Program-made: the position numbers and the translations under genes
The notes under the pieces: generated by a model
What the model was told of the DNA's origin: nothing
The model's input: only the letters and a program-made list of their open reading frames with translations
Database searches by the model: none
Part shown: positions 36,868-44,849 of the stretch, piece after piece
Layout: every line of letters starts with the position of its first letter
Numbering within the stretch: the first letter of the stretch is position 1
NCBI GenBank assembly: GCA_902601345.1
Contig: CACKMK010000001.1
Location: 111,810-175,809 of the forward strand
Reading direction: 5' to 3'
DNA: 64,000 nt
DNA from: an uncultured Candidatus Poseidoniales archaeon
GTDB lineage: Archaea > Thermoplasmatota > Poseidoniia > Poseidoniales > Thalassarchaeaceae

Positions 36868-37716
36868 ATGGCAAGGAAATTTAAGCTACGTCCTATCTCC
36901 TCTGAGGATGATGTCACTCACGAGAGAAGCGGTGCAATAGACAGAAGGCAATTTATGAGGCTGTCTTTCAATACAGCAGCTGGATTGATTACCACCGCCT
37001 CATTAGGTAGTGTCGGATTTGCCTCCTTCCTAATGGGTCAATCGGAGGGAGGGTCATCCGATTCCGCAATAAAATTCTACGTTCCAAAGGGTTCTGATGT
37101 GTGGTACGGATCTATGGACAAACAGCCCATGACTTTGCAAGCCTTCGTAGACGAGTCAGCCAATACAACAACAGGAATGGTGGGAGCTGCCGGGTTATGG
37201 TCGGGTTTACCAATCATAGCAACTTATGTCCCACATGAGGAGAACAAAAACAAGCCATTAGAAGCAGGCACCCCTCGTTTCCAAATGATGGACGGGTACA
37301 CCGCAGGCGGGGCTTATGTAGGATCCGGGTACGAAATAGAGGAAAAAGAAGAGTATGCATCATTGAATATTCATGACAACCTAATCATAGTCTTCGCGAG
37401 ATGCCCTCACTTGTGTTGTATTCCCGGATGGCAACTCGTTAGCAACGACTTCACTGCGGATAGCTGGTTACCTGGTGGGACTGACTCTAGTGGAAACAAA
37501 TCATTCTGCATCTGCCACTCCAGCAGGTATGACCACACCGTAATTGAGAAGAATACAGCTAGAAACAGGTCTAATGGACAAGAATTTGACTTCATAGGTG
37601 TGAAGAAGACCGGTGGTCCGGCTCCATATGGGATGCCACTGATTCCGTTCACGGTGAATGGCGGAATGATAGAGGCTCTTCCAGATTTCATGGATTGGTA
37701 CACATTCTGCGGGTGA
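36868..37716 (+). CDS. Rieske iron-sulfur protein with Tat-type signal
   Basis: Carries the 2Fe-2S centre of a quinol-oxidising complex. A twin-arginine motif (DRRQFMRLSF) precedes the N-terminal hydrophobic anchor, as for bc-type Rieske proteins folded before export. Cluster ligands are C179 and H181 (CPHLCC) and C214 and H217 (CICHSS); C184 and C216 are placed for the stabilising disulfide. A ~100-residue stretch between anchor and cluster is longer than in most Rieske proteins. It lies directly before the cytochrome b gene. Confidence 0.92.
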   Translation: MARKFKLRPISSEDDVTHERSGAIDRRQFMRLSFNTAAGLITTASLGSVGFASFLMGQSEGGSSDSAIKFYVPKGSDVWYGSMDKQPMTLQAFVDESANTTTGMVGAAGLWSGLPIIATYVPHEENKNKPLEAGTPRFQMMDGYTAGGAYVGSGYEIEEKEEYASLNIHDNLIIVFARCPHLCCIPGWQLVSNDFTADSWLPGGTDSSGNKSFCICHSSRYDHTVIEKNTARNRSNGQEFDFIGVKKTGGPAPYGMPLIPFTVNGGMIEALPDFMDWYTFCG

Positions 37717-37725
37717 GTGAAAAAT

Positions 37726-38598
37726 ATGATTCAATTCTGGTTCTTGTGGATTTTCATTGCCTTCGTAGTCGTGATTGTAGCCTTCACGCTCAGAAGAGAG
37801 AGGGACGACATGCCGAGGAAGGACATCTTGAGGGCCGTGGAGACAAATGCCGGTAGCATGGGATTGGCCGAGAAGTTGTTCCTCTGGGCCTTTTCTTGGC
37901 TAGACACCAGATTTAGGATTCAAGACTATTGGGGTATGAGCAAAGATTCCTACTACAGCATGCATCGCCAGATGCCATTGACCCACGCCGAAAAATACAA
38001 ACTGAGGATAATCTGGTATTGGTACCCTCTCTATTGCTTAGGAGGGATTTCATTCTTGGCGTTCATAATCTTGGTAATTAGCGGGACCATACTAGGATTT
38101 TATTACGTGCCCGGGGGAGACTTAGACTCAGATCCGACACCAGCCTACGCATCAATGGAATTCATCATGCTAGAGCTACCCTTCGGATACATCATCAGGT
38201 CTATTCACCATTGGACCACGCATTTCTTCGTAGCAGCCGTATTTCTGCACATGTGCAGAGTCTATTTCACCGGTGCGTATAGAAATCCGAGAGAGCTAAA
38301 TTGGTTGATTGGAGTCGCTTTAATGTTCTTCTCGATATTCTTCGGTTACTCTGGTTATTTGTTACCTTGGGACAGCTTGGCATTCGGAGCCGCCACCATC
38401 GGAATCAACATGGCGATGGCCACCCCTCTGATTGGGGAATGGGTGGCCAATGCGATGTTTGGCGGAACAACACTGACGGGCCAGACAGTCGTCAGGATGT
38501 ACTTCCTACACGTTTTTGTACTACCGCTGATTGTAACAGTACTGATTTTGGCCCATCTTTTCATTGTCTGGGTTCAAGGAATTGCGGAGCCGCACTGA
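37726..38598 (+). CDS. Cytochrome b, N-terminal (b6-type) half
   Basis: Membrane diheme quinol oxidase subunit. Counting from a GTG three codons upstream, heme ligands are H164/H178 (RSIHHW…FLHMCRVY) and H265/H280 (MYFLHVFVLP…AHLFIV). The second pair is 15 apart, the spacing of cytochrome b6 rather than mitochondrial b. The protein ends after the fourth core helix, as b6 does. An extra N-terminal helix and ~70-residue soluble segment precede the core. The ATG at 37726 has GGTGA upstream; GTG at 37717 is the alternative. Confidence 0.93.
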   Translation: MIQFWFLWIFIAFVVVIVAFTLRRERDDMPRKDILRAVETNAGSMGLAEKLFLWAFSWLDTRFRIQDYWGMSKDSYYSMHRQMPLTHAEKYKLRIIWYWYPLYCLGGISFLAFIILVISGTILGFYYVPGGDLDSDPTPAYASMEFIMLELPFGYIIRSIHHWTTHFFVAAVFLHMCRVYFTGAYRNPRELNWLIGVALMFFSIFFGYSGYLLPWDSLAFGAATIGINMAMATPLIGEWVANAMFGGTTLTGQTVVRMYFLHVFVLPLIVTVLILAHLFIVWVQGIAEPH

Positions 38599-38607
38599 GG
38601 TGATTAT

Positions 38608-41421
38608 ATGGGTCTGATTGAGAGATTTGGAAGGATTGCTGACACATATGTCAGTGAGAAAGAGCAATTGCTAGGAGCAGAAGAGGAAAGGAGGAGAGTC
38701 CACACAGGGCACGGTTTTTGGCCTACTGAAGTACTCAGAGATACAATAATTTTCGCCTCGATTGTGATGGTTATAGCATTCTACTCTTGGATTATCCCCC
38801 CACCTTTGCACAACGCTGCGGACCCGTACGCGCAAGCTGGTTTCGTCTTCCCTGACTGGTACGTTCTGTTCTCTTACGGATACCTAAGGTGGGGCGAGTA
38901 TTTGCCACAGTTTGACATCCCTGCTGGGCCGATAGGGGAGTTCTTCGGTCAGCCAATCGTGTCTTGGAACGCCGGAGTGTGGGGGGCAATGATTACCGGG
39001 ATTCCAGTAGCAATTCTCGCCCTGCCACCATTCATCATCGGAAAAAGGGAAAAGAGGGGCGTTGAGGATCCGTGGTTCGCTACAGCGGGAGCAGTATACC
39101 TGGCGCATGTGTGGTTCATCTCTGTATTCTCGATAAACATCTTCCTCGAGATGTACGGCCAGAATCGAAGCGATTACTGTTGGGCAGGTCCTCATGGAAC
39201 ATTTTTCTGCGGAACTCAGCCACCATGGACTGCTGAAGTATTCAATGCGGTTCCGTGGATCCTTACCGGTGTTTTCATCTTCGTTGTCCTATATTTCTCG
39301 GTCAGGAAGTTCCTGATTGGTCCGATGGGTTCCAGGTTGACTCCCGTTCTTGGTAGACAGGTGGCCGTCGGGTCTTTGGTCGCAACCGTTCTACTCTGTA
39401 CGGTTACTTGGCCGGTTTACGAGAATGGTTTCTGGAACCAAAGAGGACTTGGGACTATGGGATTCTGGGAGTACCAGTATGATGCCAAGCTGGAGGAGTT
39501 GGATGGGATAAGAGGGCAACCAGGGGACACCCTGATACACGTAGAAAAGGGACCCGTGTGGGAAGAGTGGGAGGATGAGTGCCTTCCGTACGAGCAAACT
39601 AGCTCTCTGTCTGTCTGGGAAACTATGGAAGAGGGGACAACTCATTCGGAATGGTGTGTCTTGCCCGCGAAACATTTTGTAAACTGGGGGATCTTTCAGC
39701 CTACTCGTAGTCAGATAATAGACTTCAGCGGAGTCAATGAGCACGCGGATACTCAAACATCCAGGAATATAGGGGCAAATGAGGTCATCTATCAAGGTTC
39801 AGATGATGGCAGCCCTATCTCAATTTCTGAATCTATACAATTCGAGGTTGAGGACCTTGGAATATCGAAAGTTCAGACAGACATAGGTTGCAACTTCAGA
39901 ACCACCGTGCGAAACGCAGGTGACCACGCTCAGAGTTTGACGCTGACTGATGATTCGGGGCAGGAAATTTGGTCGAATTCGGGTTCTACTTGCGAGTCTG
40001 GCACAATTTACCTGGACTCTGGGAGATCATACACAATTTCCTTCACAACTAACTCTGAGCAGGTCAATGACTCAGTTACCATGATTTCGGACTTCTCAGC
40101 AGTATCCTATCAGCCTCTACTACTCAAGGAAGACGGGACGGCACTGATAAGATCGGAAGTTAGCCTTAGCGATGAGGAGCTGGCATCGTTATCAGTGACA
40201 AATCCGACCTTCCAGAAAAACCCAAAGAGCCTTGATGCCAAGCTAATTTACTCGATGTTCATACCGTGCTTGGGTGTAGGGGCGCTAGTTTTCATGTTGC
40301 TCAGGAGTATGGCTCGCGGCTACGAGTGGGAAATGAACAAGTGCTATGGATGCGATTTGTGTGACGATGCCTGCCCTGTTAGGTTGTTCAACGCTGGGGA
40401 TAAACTGAATATAATCTACAACACGTGGAACAATGAAGACGATGGAGTCCCACTTTACTCCTGCCTGACCTGCACGGCATGTACCAACGCATGTCCACAA
40501 TTGGTTGATTACGACTCATATATCGATATTAGAAGGAATCTTGTGGTAGGTGGCCCCCCTGCTACGGAGATACCGCACACGGTGCTGCAGGCGGTACTAG
40601 CTGCAGAGGCGGAAGAAGACGCAGACGACTCTTTCATACCCGTGGAGGATTACCCGTTGGACTCTAGCATAGGATACTATCCTGGATGTGTAGACTATAT
40701 TGACCAAGAAATGGTCTTCAGCCATGTGAATAAAGGAACAATGGATCTTGGAGATGCGACGACTTCAGCTTTCACGATTTTCGAAGAGATGGGAGAGGAT
40801 GTAACATACCTGGGTCGAGATTTCTTGAAATGCTGTGGGCACGACCAAAAGTGGCAAGGGATGAGTGAGGTTTTTGAGAAGTTGAAGGCTTACAACCAGA
40901 AAAAGCTCGGGGAGAGCGGGATTGAGACACTAGTCACTTCTTGCGCTGAGTGTTTCAGGACCTTTGCTCTAGATTACGAGCTGGATGACATGAAAGTGAT
41001 GCACACGACAGAGTTCCTAATTGAGAATGGATTCGACATGAATCTGAAGTCAAACGACGAAGTCACAGTGACTTACCATGACCCGTGCAGGTTGGGCAGG
41101 CAAATGAACATCTATGATGAGCCGCGGGATCTAGTAGGCTCTGTAGAAGGAGTGAATCTAGTGGAAATGGAGCATACCGGCGAAGATGCCCTATGCTGCG
41201 GTGTCTCAAGCATGATGTCCTGTAATGAGAACAGCAGGGCGCTAAGGGTTCAGAGATTCGATGAAGTCAGGGAAACCGGAGCGGACATTATGCTCACTTC
41301 ATGCCCAAAATGCGTAGCGCACTTCGAGTGTCTGAAGTTCGAGGGAGACCCAAGACATGATTTCGAGATTCTAGATGTAGTGAGCTTCCTAGCCAGGCAG
41401 ATAGAGGAATCGAAAAACTAG
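38608..41421 (+). CDS. Cytochrome b subunit-IV-like domain fused to HdrD/GlpC-like iron-sulfur protein
   Basis: Residues ~40-270 hold five transmembrane helices with the Qo motif PDWY (82-85, the PEWY equivalent), the missing C-terminal half of cytochrome b. Residues ~271-545 form a soluble domain predicted outside the membrane. A sixth helix (548-567) follows, then two 4Fe-4S sites (C579/582/585/589 and C619/622/625/629) and two CCG domains (C742-C743 with C779/C782; C863-C864 with C899/C902) as in HdrD. N-in topology puts the Fe-S part in the cytoplasm. GAGGTGA precedes the ATG. Acceptor unknown. Confidence 0.9.
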   Translation: MGLIERFGRIADTYVSEKEQLLGAEEERRRVHTGHGFWPTEVLRDTIIFASIVMVIAFYSWIIPPPLHNAADPYAQAGFVFPDWYVLFSYGYLRWGEYLPQFDIPAGPIGEFFGQPIVSWNAGVWGAMITGIPVAILALPPFIIGKREKRGVEDPWFATAGAVYLAHVWFISVFSINIFLEMYGQNRSDYCWAGPHGTFFCGTQPPWTAEVFNAVPWILTGVFIFVVLYFSVRKFLIGPMGSRLTPVLGRQVAVGSLVATVLLCTVTWPVYENGFWNQRGLGTMGFWEYQYDAKLEELDGIRGQPGDTLIHVEKGPVWEEWEDECLPYEQTSSLSVWETMEEGTTHSEWCVLPAKHFVNWGIFQPTRSQIIDFSGVNEHADTQTSRNIGANEVIYQGSDDGSPISISESIQFEVEDLGISKVQTDIGCNFRTTVRNAGDHAQSLTLTDDSGQEIWSNSGSTCESGTIYLDSGRSYTISFTTNSEQVNDSVTMISDFSAVSYQPLLLKEDGTALIRSEVSLSDEELASLSVTNPTFQKNPKSLDAKLIYSMFIPCLGVGALVFMLLRSMARGYEWEMNKCYGCDLCDDACPVRLFNAGDKLNIIYNTWNNEDDGVPLYSCLTCTACTNACPQLVDYDSYIDIRRNLVVGGPPATEIPHTVLQAVLAAEAEEDADDSFIPVEDYPLDSSIGYYPGCVDYIDQEMVFSHVNKGTMDLGDATTSAFTIFEEMGEDVTYLGRDFLKCCGHDQKWQGMSEVFEKLKAYNQKKLGESGIETLVTSCAECFRTFALDYELDDMKVMHTTEFLIENGFDMNLKSNDEVTVTYHDPCRLGRQMNIYDEPRDLVGSVEGVNLVEMEHTGEDALCCGVSSMMSCNENSRALRVQRFDEVRETGADIMLTSCPKCVAHFECLKFEGDPRHDFEILDVVSFLARQIEESKN

Positions 41422-41693
41422 AACTGATCGGTGAATGCAAGAATAGCGGAAAACGAAGAAAGCAAGACATTCATCACGAAGCCAACAAGGATTGCTCTAG
41501 CGAAACGGTAGTCCTGATATCCCAATGCTACCAAGTACAAGAAAAACCCTATGAGGAATCCACAAGCGAAGGAAATCCAAGCGGAAGGAATACTGAGGTA
41601 GACAGCCATGAAGGCCCATATTGTTGCACCGTGAAGAACGCCCAGCCAAACCATTGGGTCCCCCCACCACTTCTGTGAGTAGGTGGCTACCAT
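41418..41693 (-). CDS. Small membrane protein, unknown
   Basis: 91 residues with three hydrophobic helices (MVWLGVLHGATIWAFMAVYLS, WISFACGFLIGFFLYLVAL and AILVGFVMNVLLSSFSAILAF). No family recognised. It lies on the minus strand inside the redox region, its stop overlapping the end of the HdrD fusion by four bases and its start facing the ferredoxin gene across 18 bases. The codon pattern and clean transmembrane layout suggest a real gene, but evidence is limited. Confidence 0.5.
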   Translation of the reverse strand: MVATYSQKWWGDPMVWLGVLHGATIWAFMAVYLSIPSAWISFACGFLIGFFLYLVALGYQDYRFARAILVGFVMNVLLSSFSAILAFTDQF

Positions 41694-41711
41694 GTAACAA
41701 CGACATAGGGG

Positions 41712-42098
41712 ATGCCAATCAAACTCACTATGATAAGGGTGGACTTGATGGAAACAGTGAGGAACATGACCAAAATCGATGATGTGCTCAAGAGGAGGGC
41801 TGTTGAGCAGTCAAGAATTAGGATGCAGCTCAACTCGGTTAGGGCTGAGGAGGAAGCTCTCCTGAAAGGCGGAGAGGACACAGTTGCGTGGGTTAAGGAA
41901 GAATTGTGCATAGGCTGTGATCAGTGCACTATAGTATGTGAGGATGATGCAATAGAGTTGTACGATACACCACTGCTAAGTCCTGTAATGAATGTGGATG
42001 TAAATAAAAAGGCAAAAATTCTGAGAGACCCTTGTACTGGATGCAAGATTTGTGTATTGGCTTGCCCGACCGATGCGATAATTATGATTGACAGGTGA
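41712..42098 (+). CDS. Ferredoxin with two 4Fe-4S clusters and helical N-terminal extension
   Basis: Two CxxCxxCxxxC sites: CIGCDQCTIVC and CTGCKICVLACP, separated by a 30-residue insert. A ~65-residue helical N-terminal extension is unusual for a ferredoxin. The first cluster lacks the proline after the fourth cysteine (CEDD). Several in-frame ATGs (41712, 41730, 41748) could start it. Placed just after the HdrD fusion, it is the obvious candidate electron donor or acceptor for that complex; this is inference from position. Confidence 0.83.
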   Translation: MPIKLTMIRVDLMETVRNMTKIDDVLKRRAVEQSRIRMQLNSVRAEEEALLKGGEDTVAWVKEELCIGCDQCTIVCEDDAIELYDTPLLSPVMNVDVNKKAKILRDPCTGCKICVLACPTDAIIMIDR

Positions 42099-42102
42099 TT
42101 GC

Positions 42103-42387
42103 ATGGGGAAGGATGATCCGGTAAGATTCGGGGCGGAGTTTGGCCCACATAGAACAAAGAGGGCGAGTGGGGTTTCATTATCTACTTTCAAGACCCTGGT
42201 GTGGGTTTCTAATCTTGGTGGCCTATTCCTATTCGCAATTGGAATGGAGTTGATGATAACCGGCTCATTCTGGTTCGGAATCACATGTATAGTAATTGGA
42301 GTTGCCATTGCACTCTTCCCTTCGAACTATGAGATAGTAGGGATGGAGGAAATTGATGACGGATGGTTGGCGGGGGAAGAAGAATAA
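42103..42387 (+). CDS. Small two-helix membrane protein
   Basis: About 94 residues. A charged N-terminal stretch is followed by two transmembrane helices (LVWVSNLGGLFLFAIGMEL and FWFGITCIVIGVAIALF) and a short acidic cytoplasmic end (EEIDDGWLAGEEE). The ATG at 42103 follows CAGGTGAT; a TTG at 42088 is the longer option. Family unknown. Its closeness to the ferredoxin gene suggests it belongs to the redox module. Confidence 0.55.
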   Translation: MGKDDPVRFGAEFGPHRTKRASGVSLSTFKTLVWVSNLGGLFLFAIGMELMITGSFWFGITCIVIGVAIALFPSNYEIVGMEEIDDGWLAGEEE

Positions 42388-42669
42388 ATGACAGGGACGC
42401 CATTCCAGAATAGGGTCTGGAATGAAATCAAAAAAATCCCCGCAGGTCAAACTAGGACATACAAAGAAATTGCAGTTTCAATCGGAAATCCCGGATCATC
42501 GAGAGCTGTCGCCAATGCTTGCGCTGCCAACCCGAACCCGATCGAAGTACCATGTCATAGGGTAGTTCGTTCTGATGGTAGACACGGGGGATACAGTGGG
42601 CCGGGAGGGACTAATGGGAAGAGTGCGCTAATTTCATCGGAAAGGGAAATTGCGGCTAAAAATACTTGA
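42388..42669 (+). CDS. ogt: O6-alkylguanine-DNA alkyltransferase C-terminal domain protein
   Basis: Suicidal DNA repair enzyme of the MGMT/Ogt family reduced to the DNA-binding/active-site domain (93 residues). The methyl-acceptor cysteine is in VPCHRVV, the helix-turn-helix in PAGQTRTYKEIA and GSSRAVANACAANP. Because the catalytic Cys is kept, it is more likely an active alkyltransferase than an ATL (which has Trp there). It starts directly at the stop of the preceding gene, so it may be transcribed with the redox module although its role is unrelated. Confidence 0.9.
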   Translation: MTGTPFQNRVWNEIKKIPAGQTRTYKEIAVSIGNPGSSRAVANACAANPNPIEVPCHRVVRSDGRHGGYSGPGGTNGKSALISSEREIAAKNT

Positions 42670-42819
42670 TGAAAACGGCGAAAGATGCTATCGAAGCTAT
42701 TGCCCAGATAAACATGTATGTACTCTGTTTCAGAGGAGATTCCCACAAATCTGAATCTTGTTCGACCATATTATGGATCCTGGATTTGAAATTAGAATGT
42801 AAACATGACGGGAGCAGAA

Positions 42820-43464
42820 TCACAGCAATGGCAATAGCAGCACTAGACCGCTGAGGGGGAAAAGAACCATTGTCGCATTGTCGTCTATTGCCTTCGTTGA
42901 GGGCAACTCACCAAGCACCGTCAATGGGGCTAGCAAGATTGCTACAATTAAATCAGTACCAATCCAGAAGTGACAACCAAGCCACACGAAGTAAGAAACA
43001 ACTAGTCCAGAGAGTATTGCCAATCTAAGGTCTTTCATTTTCCTCTTTACCTCGCCCATTGTGGGGTCGACTAGAGTCATGCCTAGGACAATTGGGGCTC
43101 CATACAACCCCGCCTCCATTCCGTCTCCATCTCCCTCAGGAGAAATTAGCAAGGCCAATGCTACCGCAAGAGCCCCCCATGCTAGCGCGGAAATCTGTTT
43201 GGATTCATATTCTCTCTGACCTATGATAACAATACCTGTCCTAAGTCGTATAGCCTCAATAACAAGAGTCAGGATGCAAACTACGCTAACAAACTCCCTC
43301 ATCTCGAGAGAGAAAATTGAGGATATTTCTTCTCCGTGGACATAGTATAGATAGGGTATACAAGCCATTGAGATGTGGGTAAGCCTTCTGAAAGCATGAC
43401 CTCCAAATCCCCCAATCGAATGATTTACGTGATCTACGAATAAGTCGTTTTCATCTGATGACAC
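42820..43464 (-). CDS. CTP-dependent lipid/dolichol kinase-like membrane protein
   Basis: 214 residues with about six hydrophobic segments. The N-terminal FRRLTHISMACIPYLYYV resembles the RKxxHI start of dolichol/phytol kinases, and the C-terminal ELPSTKAIDDNATM-VLFPLSGL matches the DDN signature of the CTP:polyprenol/diacylglycerol kinase group. It may phosphorylate a polyprenol or a geranylgeranyl lipid for archaeal membrane or glycan synthesis. GTG start at 43464, just after the meaB stop. The substrate is inferred only. Confidence 0.68.
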   Translation of the reverse strand: MSSDENDLFVDHVNHSIGGFGGHAFRRLTHISMACIPYLYYVHGEEISSIFSLEMREFVSVVCILTLVIEAIRLRTGIVIIGQREYESKQISALAWGALAVALALLISPEGDGDGMEAGLYGAPIVLGMTLVDPTMGEVKRKMKDLRLAILSGLVVSYFVWLGCHFWIGTDLIVAILLAPLTVLGELPSTKAIDDNATMVLFPLSGLVLLLPLL

Positions 43465-44349
43465 TTACGAACCACCATCTCTAATCGACGAAACCAATAT
43501 TTCGATGGCCTCCCTAAGGGTTATAGAACCGTCACATAGTTCAGAAACGATATTGTCTATTTCAGGATGAGAAACTAAAACCGAATCCCATTCGGAGATT
43601 AATCTCTCCCTCATCATCATCTTTCCTCGTGCATTCTGAGGTTCGCATCTTTCTATGATCTCAACAAGTTCCTGGATGCCATGTCCTTCTTTTGCCGAAA
43701 CCAGGACAACCTCGCGATTGTCATCGCTCGCTAGATTTAGTGAGGAGCGTATATGCTGTGCTGCTGAAGACGCATTTGGCAAATCTGATTTGTTAACTGC
43801 AATTACATCTGCCAGCTCAAGAATCCCTGCTTTTTCTGCTTGGATGATGTCCCCCCTATCCGGGCCGTCAACAAGAAGTAGTCGATCTACCAAGGCGGCT
43901 ATTCTGAACTCAGACTGTCCAGTTCCTACAGTCTCAACAATTATTCGAGTCCATCCGCATTCAGAGAGTACACTACATATCGGCCAAAGGATAGGAGAAA
44001 TGGCACCTGGGGTCTTTCCAGAGGGTATAGACCTCACAAACACGTTCTCTTTCAGGTCATCCCCCTCCATTCTGATTCTATCAGCAAGCAAAGAGCCGCC
44101 GGATAACGGAGATGTGGGATCTAGGGCAAGTACAGCGACACGTTCACCTGTAGATGCCCATTTTCTCACCATCTGTCCGATAAGAGTTGATTTTCCCGAT
44201 CCAGGAGGCCCTGTGACTCCGAGAATCCAGCTCGTCGCTGAGTTGATACTTGGGGAGTCCCCGGATTCAGAAATTGCAGAAATGAGCATAGATAGGCTTC
44301 TTCGATCGCCTAATTTTGCTGATTCCAATAGACCACTGATGTCAGTCAT
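43465..44349 (-). CDS. meaB: MeaB/ArgK-type GTPase, methylmalonyl-CoA mutase chaperone
   Basis: G-protein that protects and reloads adenosylcobalamin on methylmalonyl-CoA mutase. P-loop GPPGSGKSTLIGQ, the ALDPTSPLSGGSLLADRIRM stretch unique to this family, ETVGTGQSE, and NKSDLP (G4). A shortened C-terminal part compared with longer MeaB. The ATG at 44349 overlaps the mutase small-subunit stop by eight bases; an ATG eleven codons upstream would be a longer, less likely start. Overlap with the mutase subunit gene confirms the role. Confidence 0.93.
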   Translation of the reverse strand: MTDISGLLESAKLGDRRSLSMLISAISESGDSPSINSATSWILGVTGPPGSGKSTLIGQMVRKWASTGERVAVLALDPTSPLSGGSLLADRIRMEGDDLKENVFVRSIPSGKTPGAISPILWPICSVLSECGWTRIIVETVGTGQSEFRIAALVDRLLLVDGPDRGDIIQAEKAGILELADVIAVNKSDLPNASSAAQHIRSSLNLASDDNREVVLVSAKEGHGIQELVEIIERCEPQNARGKMMMRERLISEWDSVLVSHPEIDNIVSELCDGSITLREAIEILVSSIRDGGS

Positions 44350-44782
44350 TCCAATTCCACCCCAAATCGTCTCCGACTCCAACTGGATTACCGTTTTGTT
44401 TTCGAATCAGAGCCTTATTCAAGAAATCTAAAACATCCGAAGTGGGAGTTCCGGGACCGAAGACTGCTCTGACACCAGATCGAAATAGGGCTTCTATATC
44501 TCTTTCCGGAATAATGCCTCCTGCGAACACAATTACACTTCCTAGTCTATTCTCCACTAGCTGCTCGCAAATCTTTGGTATTAGGGAATCATGTGCTCCA
44601 GAGAGCGTGGATAAGCCGAGAACCTCTGCATCCTCGTCGTTTACGATGCGTACAATCTCCTCTGGAGTCTTTCTGAGGCCAGTATAGATGACATCATGGC
44701 CTCCATCTCTCAATGCTCTGGAAATTACTTTTGCTCCTCTGTCGTGTCCATCTAGTCCAGGTTTAGCAATCACAATTCGCAT
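44342..44782 (-). CDS. mcmB: Methylmalonyl-CoA mutase, small B12-binding subunit
   Basis: Separate cobalamin-binding domain (about 146 residues) that pairs with a large catalytic subunit not present in this window. The lower-axial-ligand motif is DGHDRGAKVI (DxHxxG), followed by VLGLSTLSGAHD and the GGIIPERD strand. The ATG at 44782 starts at MRIVIAKPGLDGHD, the usual family N terminus. An upstream frame to 45037 would overlap the divergent carboxylase promoter and is not family-like. It precedes meaB with overlap and is divergent from pccB. Confidence 0.94.
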   Translation of the reverse strand: MRIVIAKPGLDGHDRGAKVISRALRDGGHDVIYTGLRKTPEEIVRIVNDEDAEVLGLSTLSGAHDSLIPKICEQLVENRLGSVIVFAGGIIPERDIEALFRSGVRAVFGPGTPTSDVLDFLNKALIRKQNGNPVGVGDDLGWNWND

Positions 44783-44849
44783 GTTTATGTAAGTTGCAAG
44801 TGGCATTATGACTTCAAGCAACCGCATATGAAATTCCATTTTCTCAGGA

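Noticed and set aside
42669-42854. 61-codon frame after the alkyltransferase, with ATGA overlap
   Set aside because: No recognisable pattern and it overlaps the end of the minus-strand lipid-kinase-like gene; judged a chance frame.
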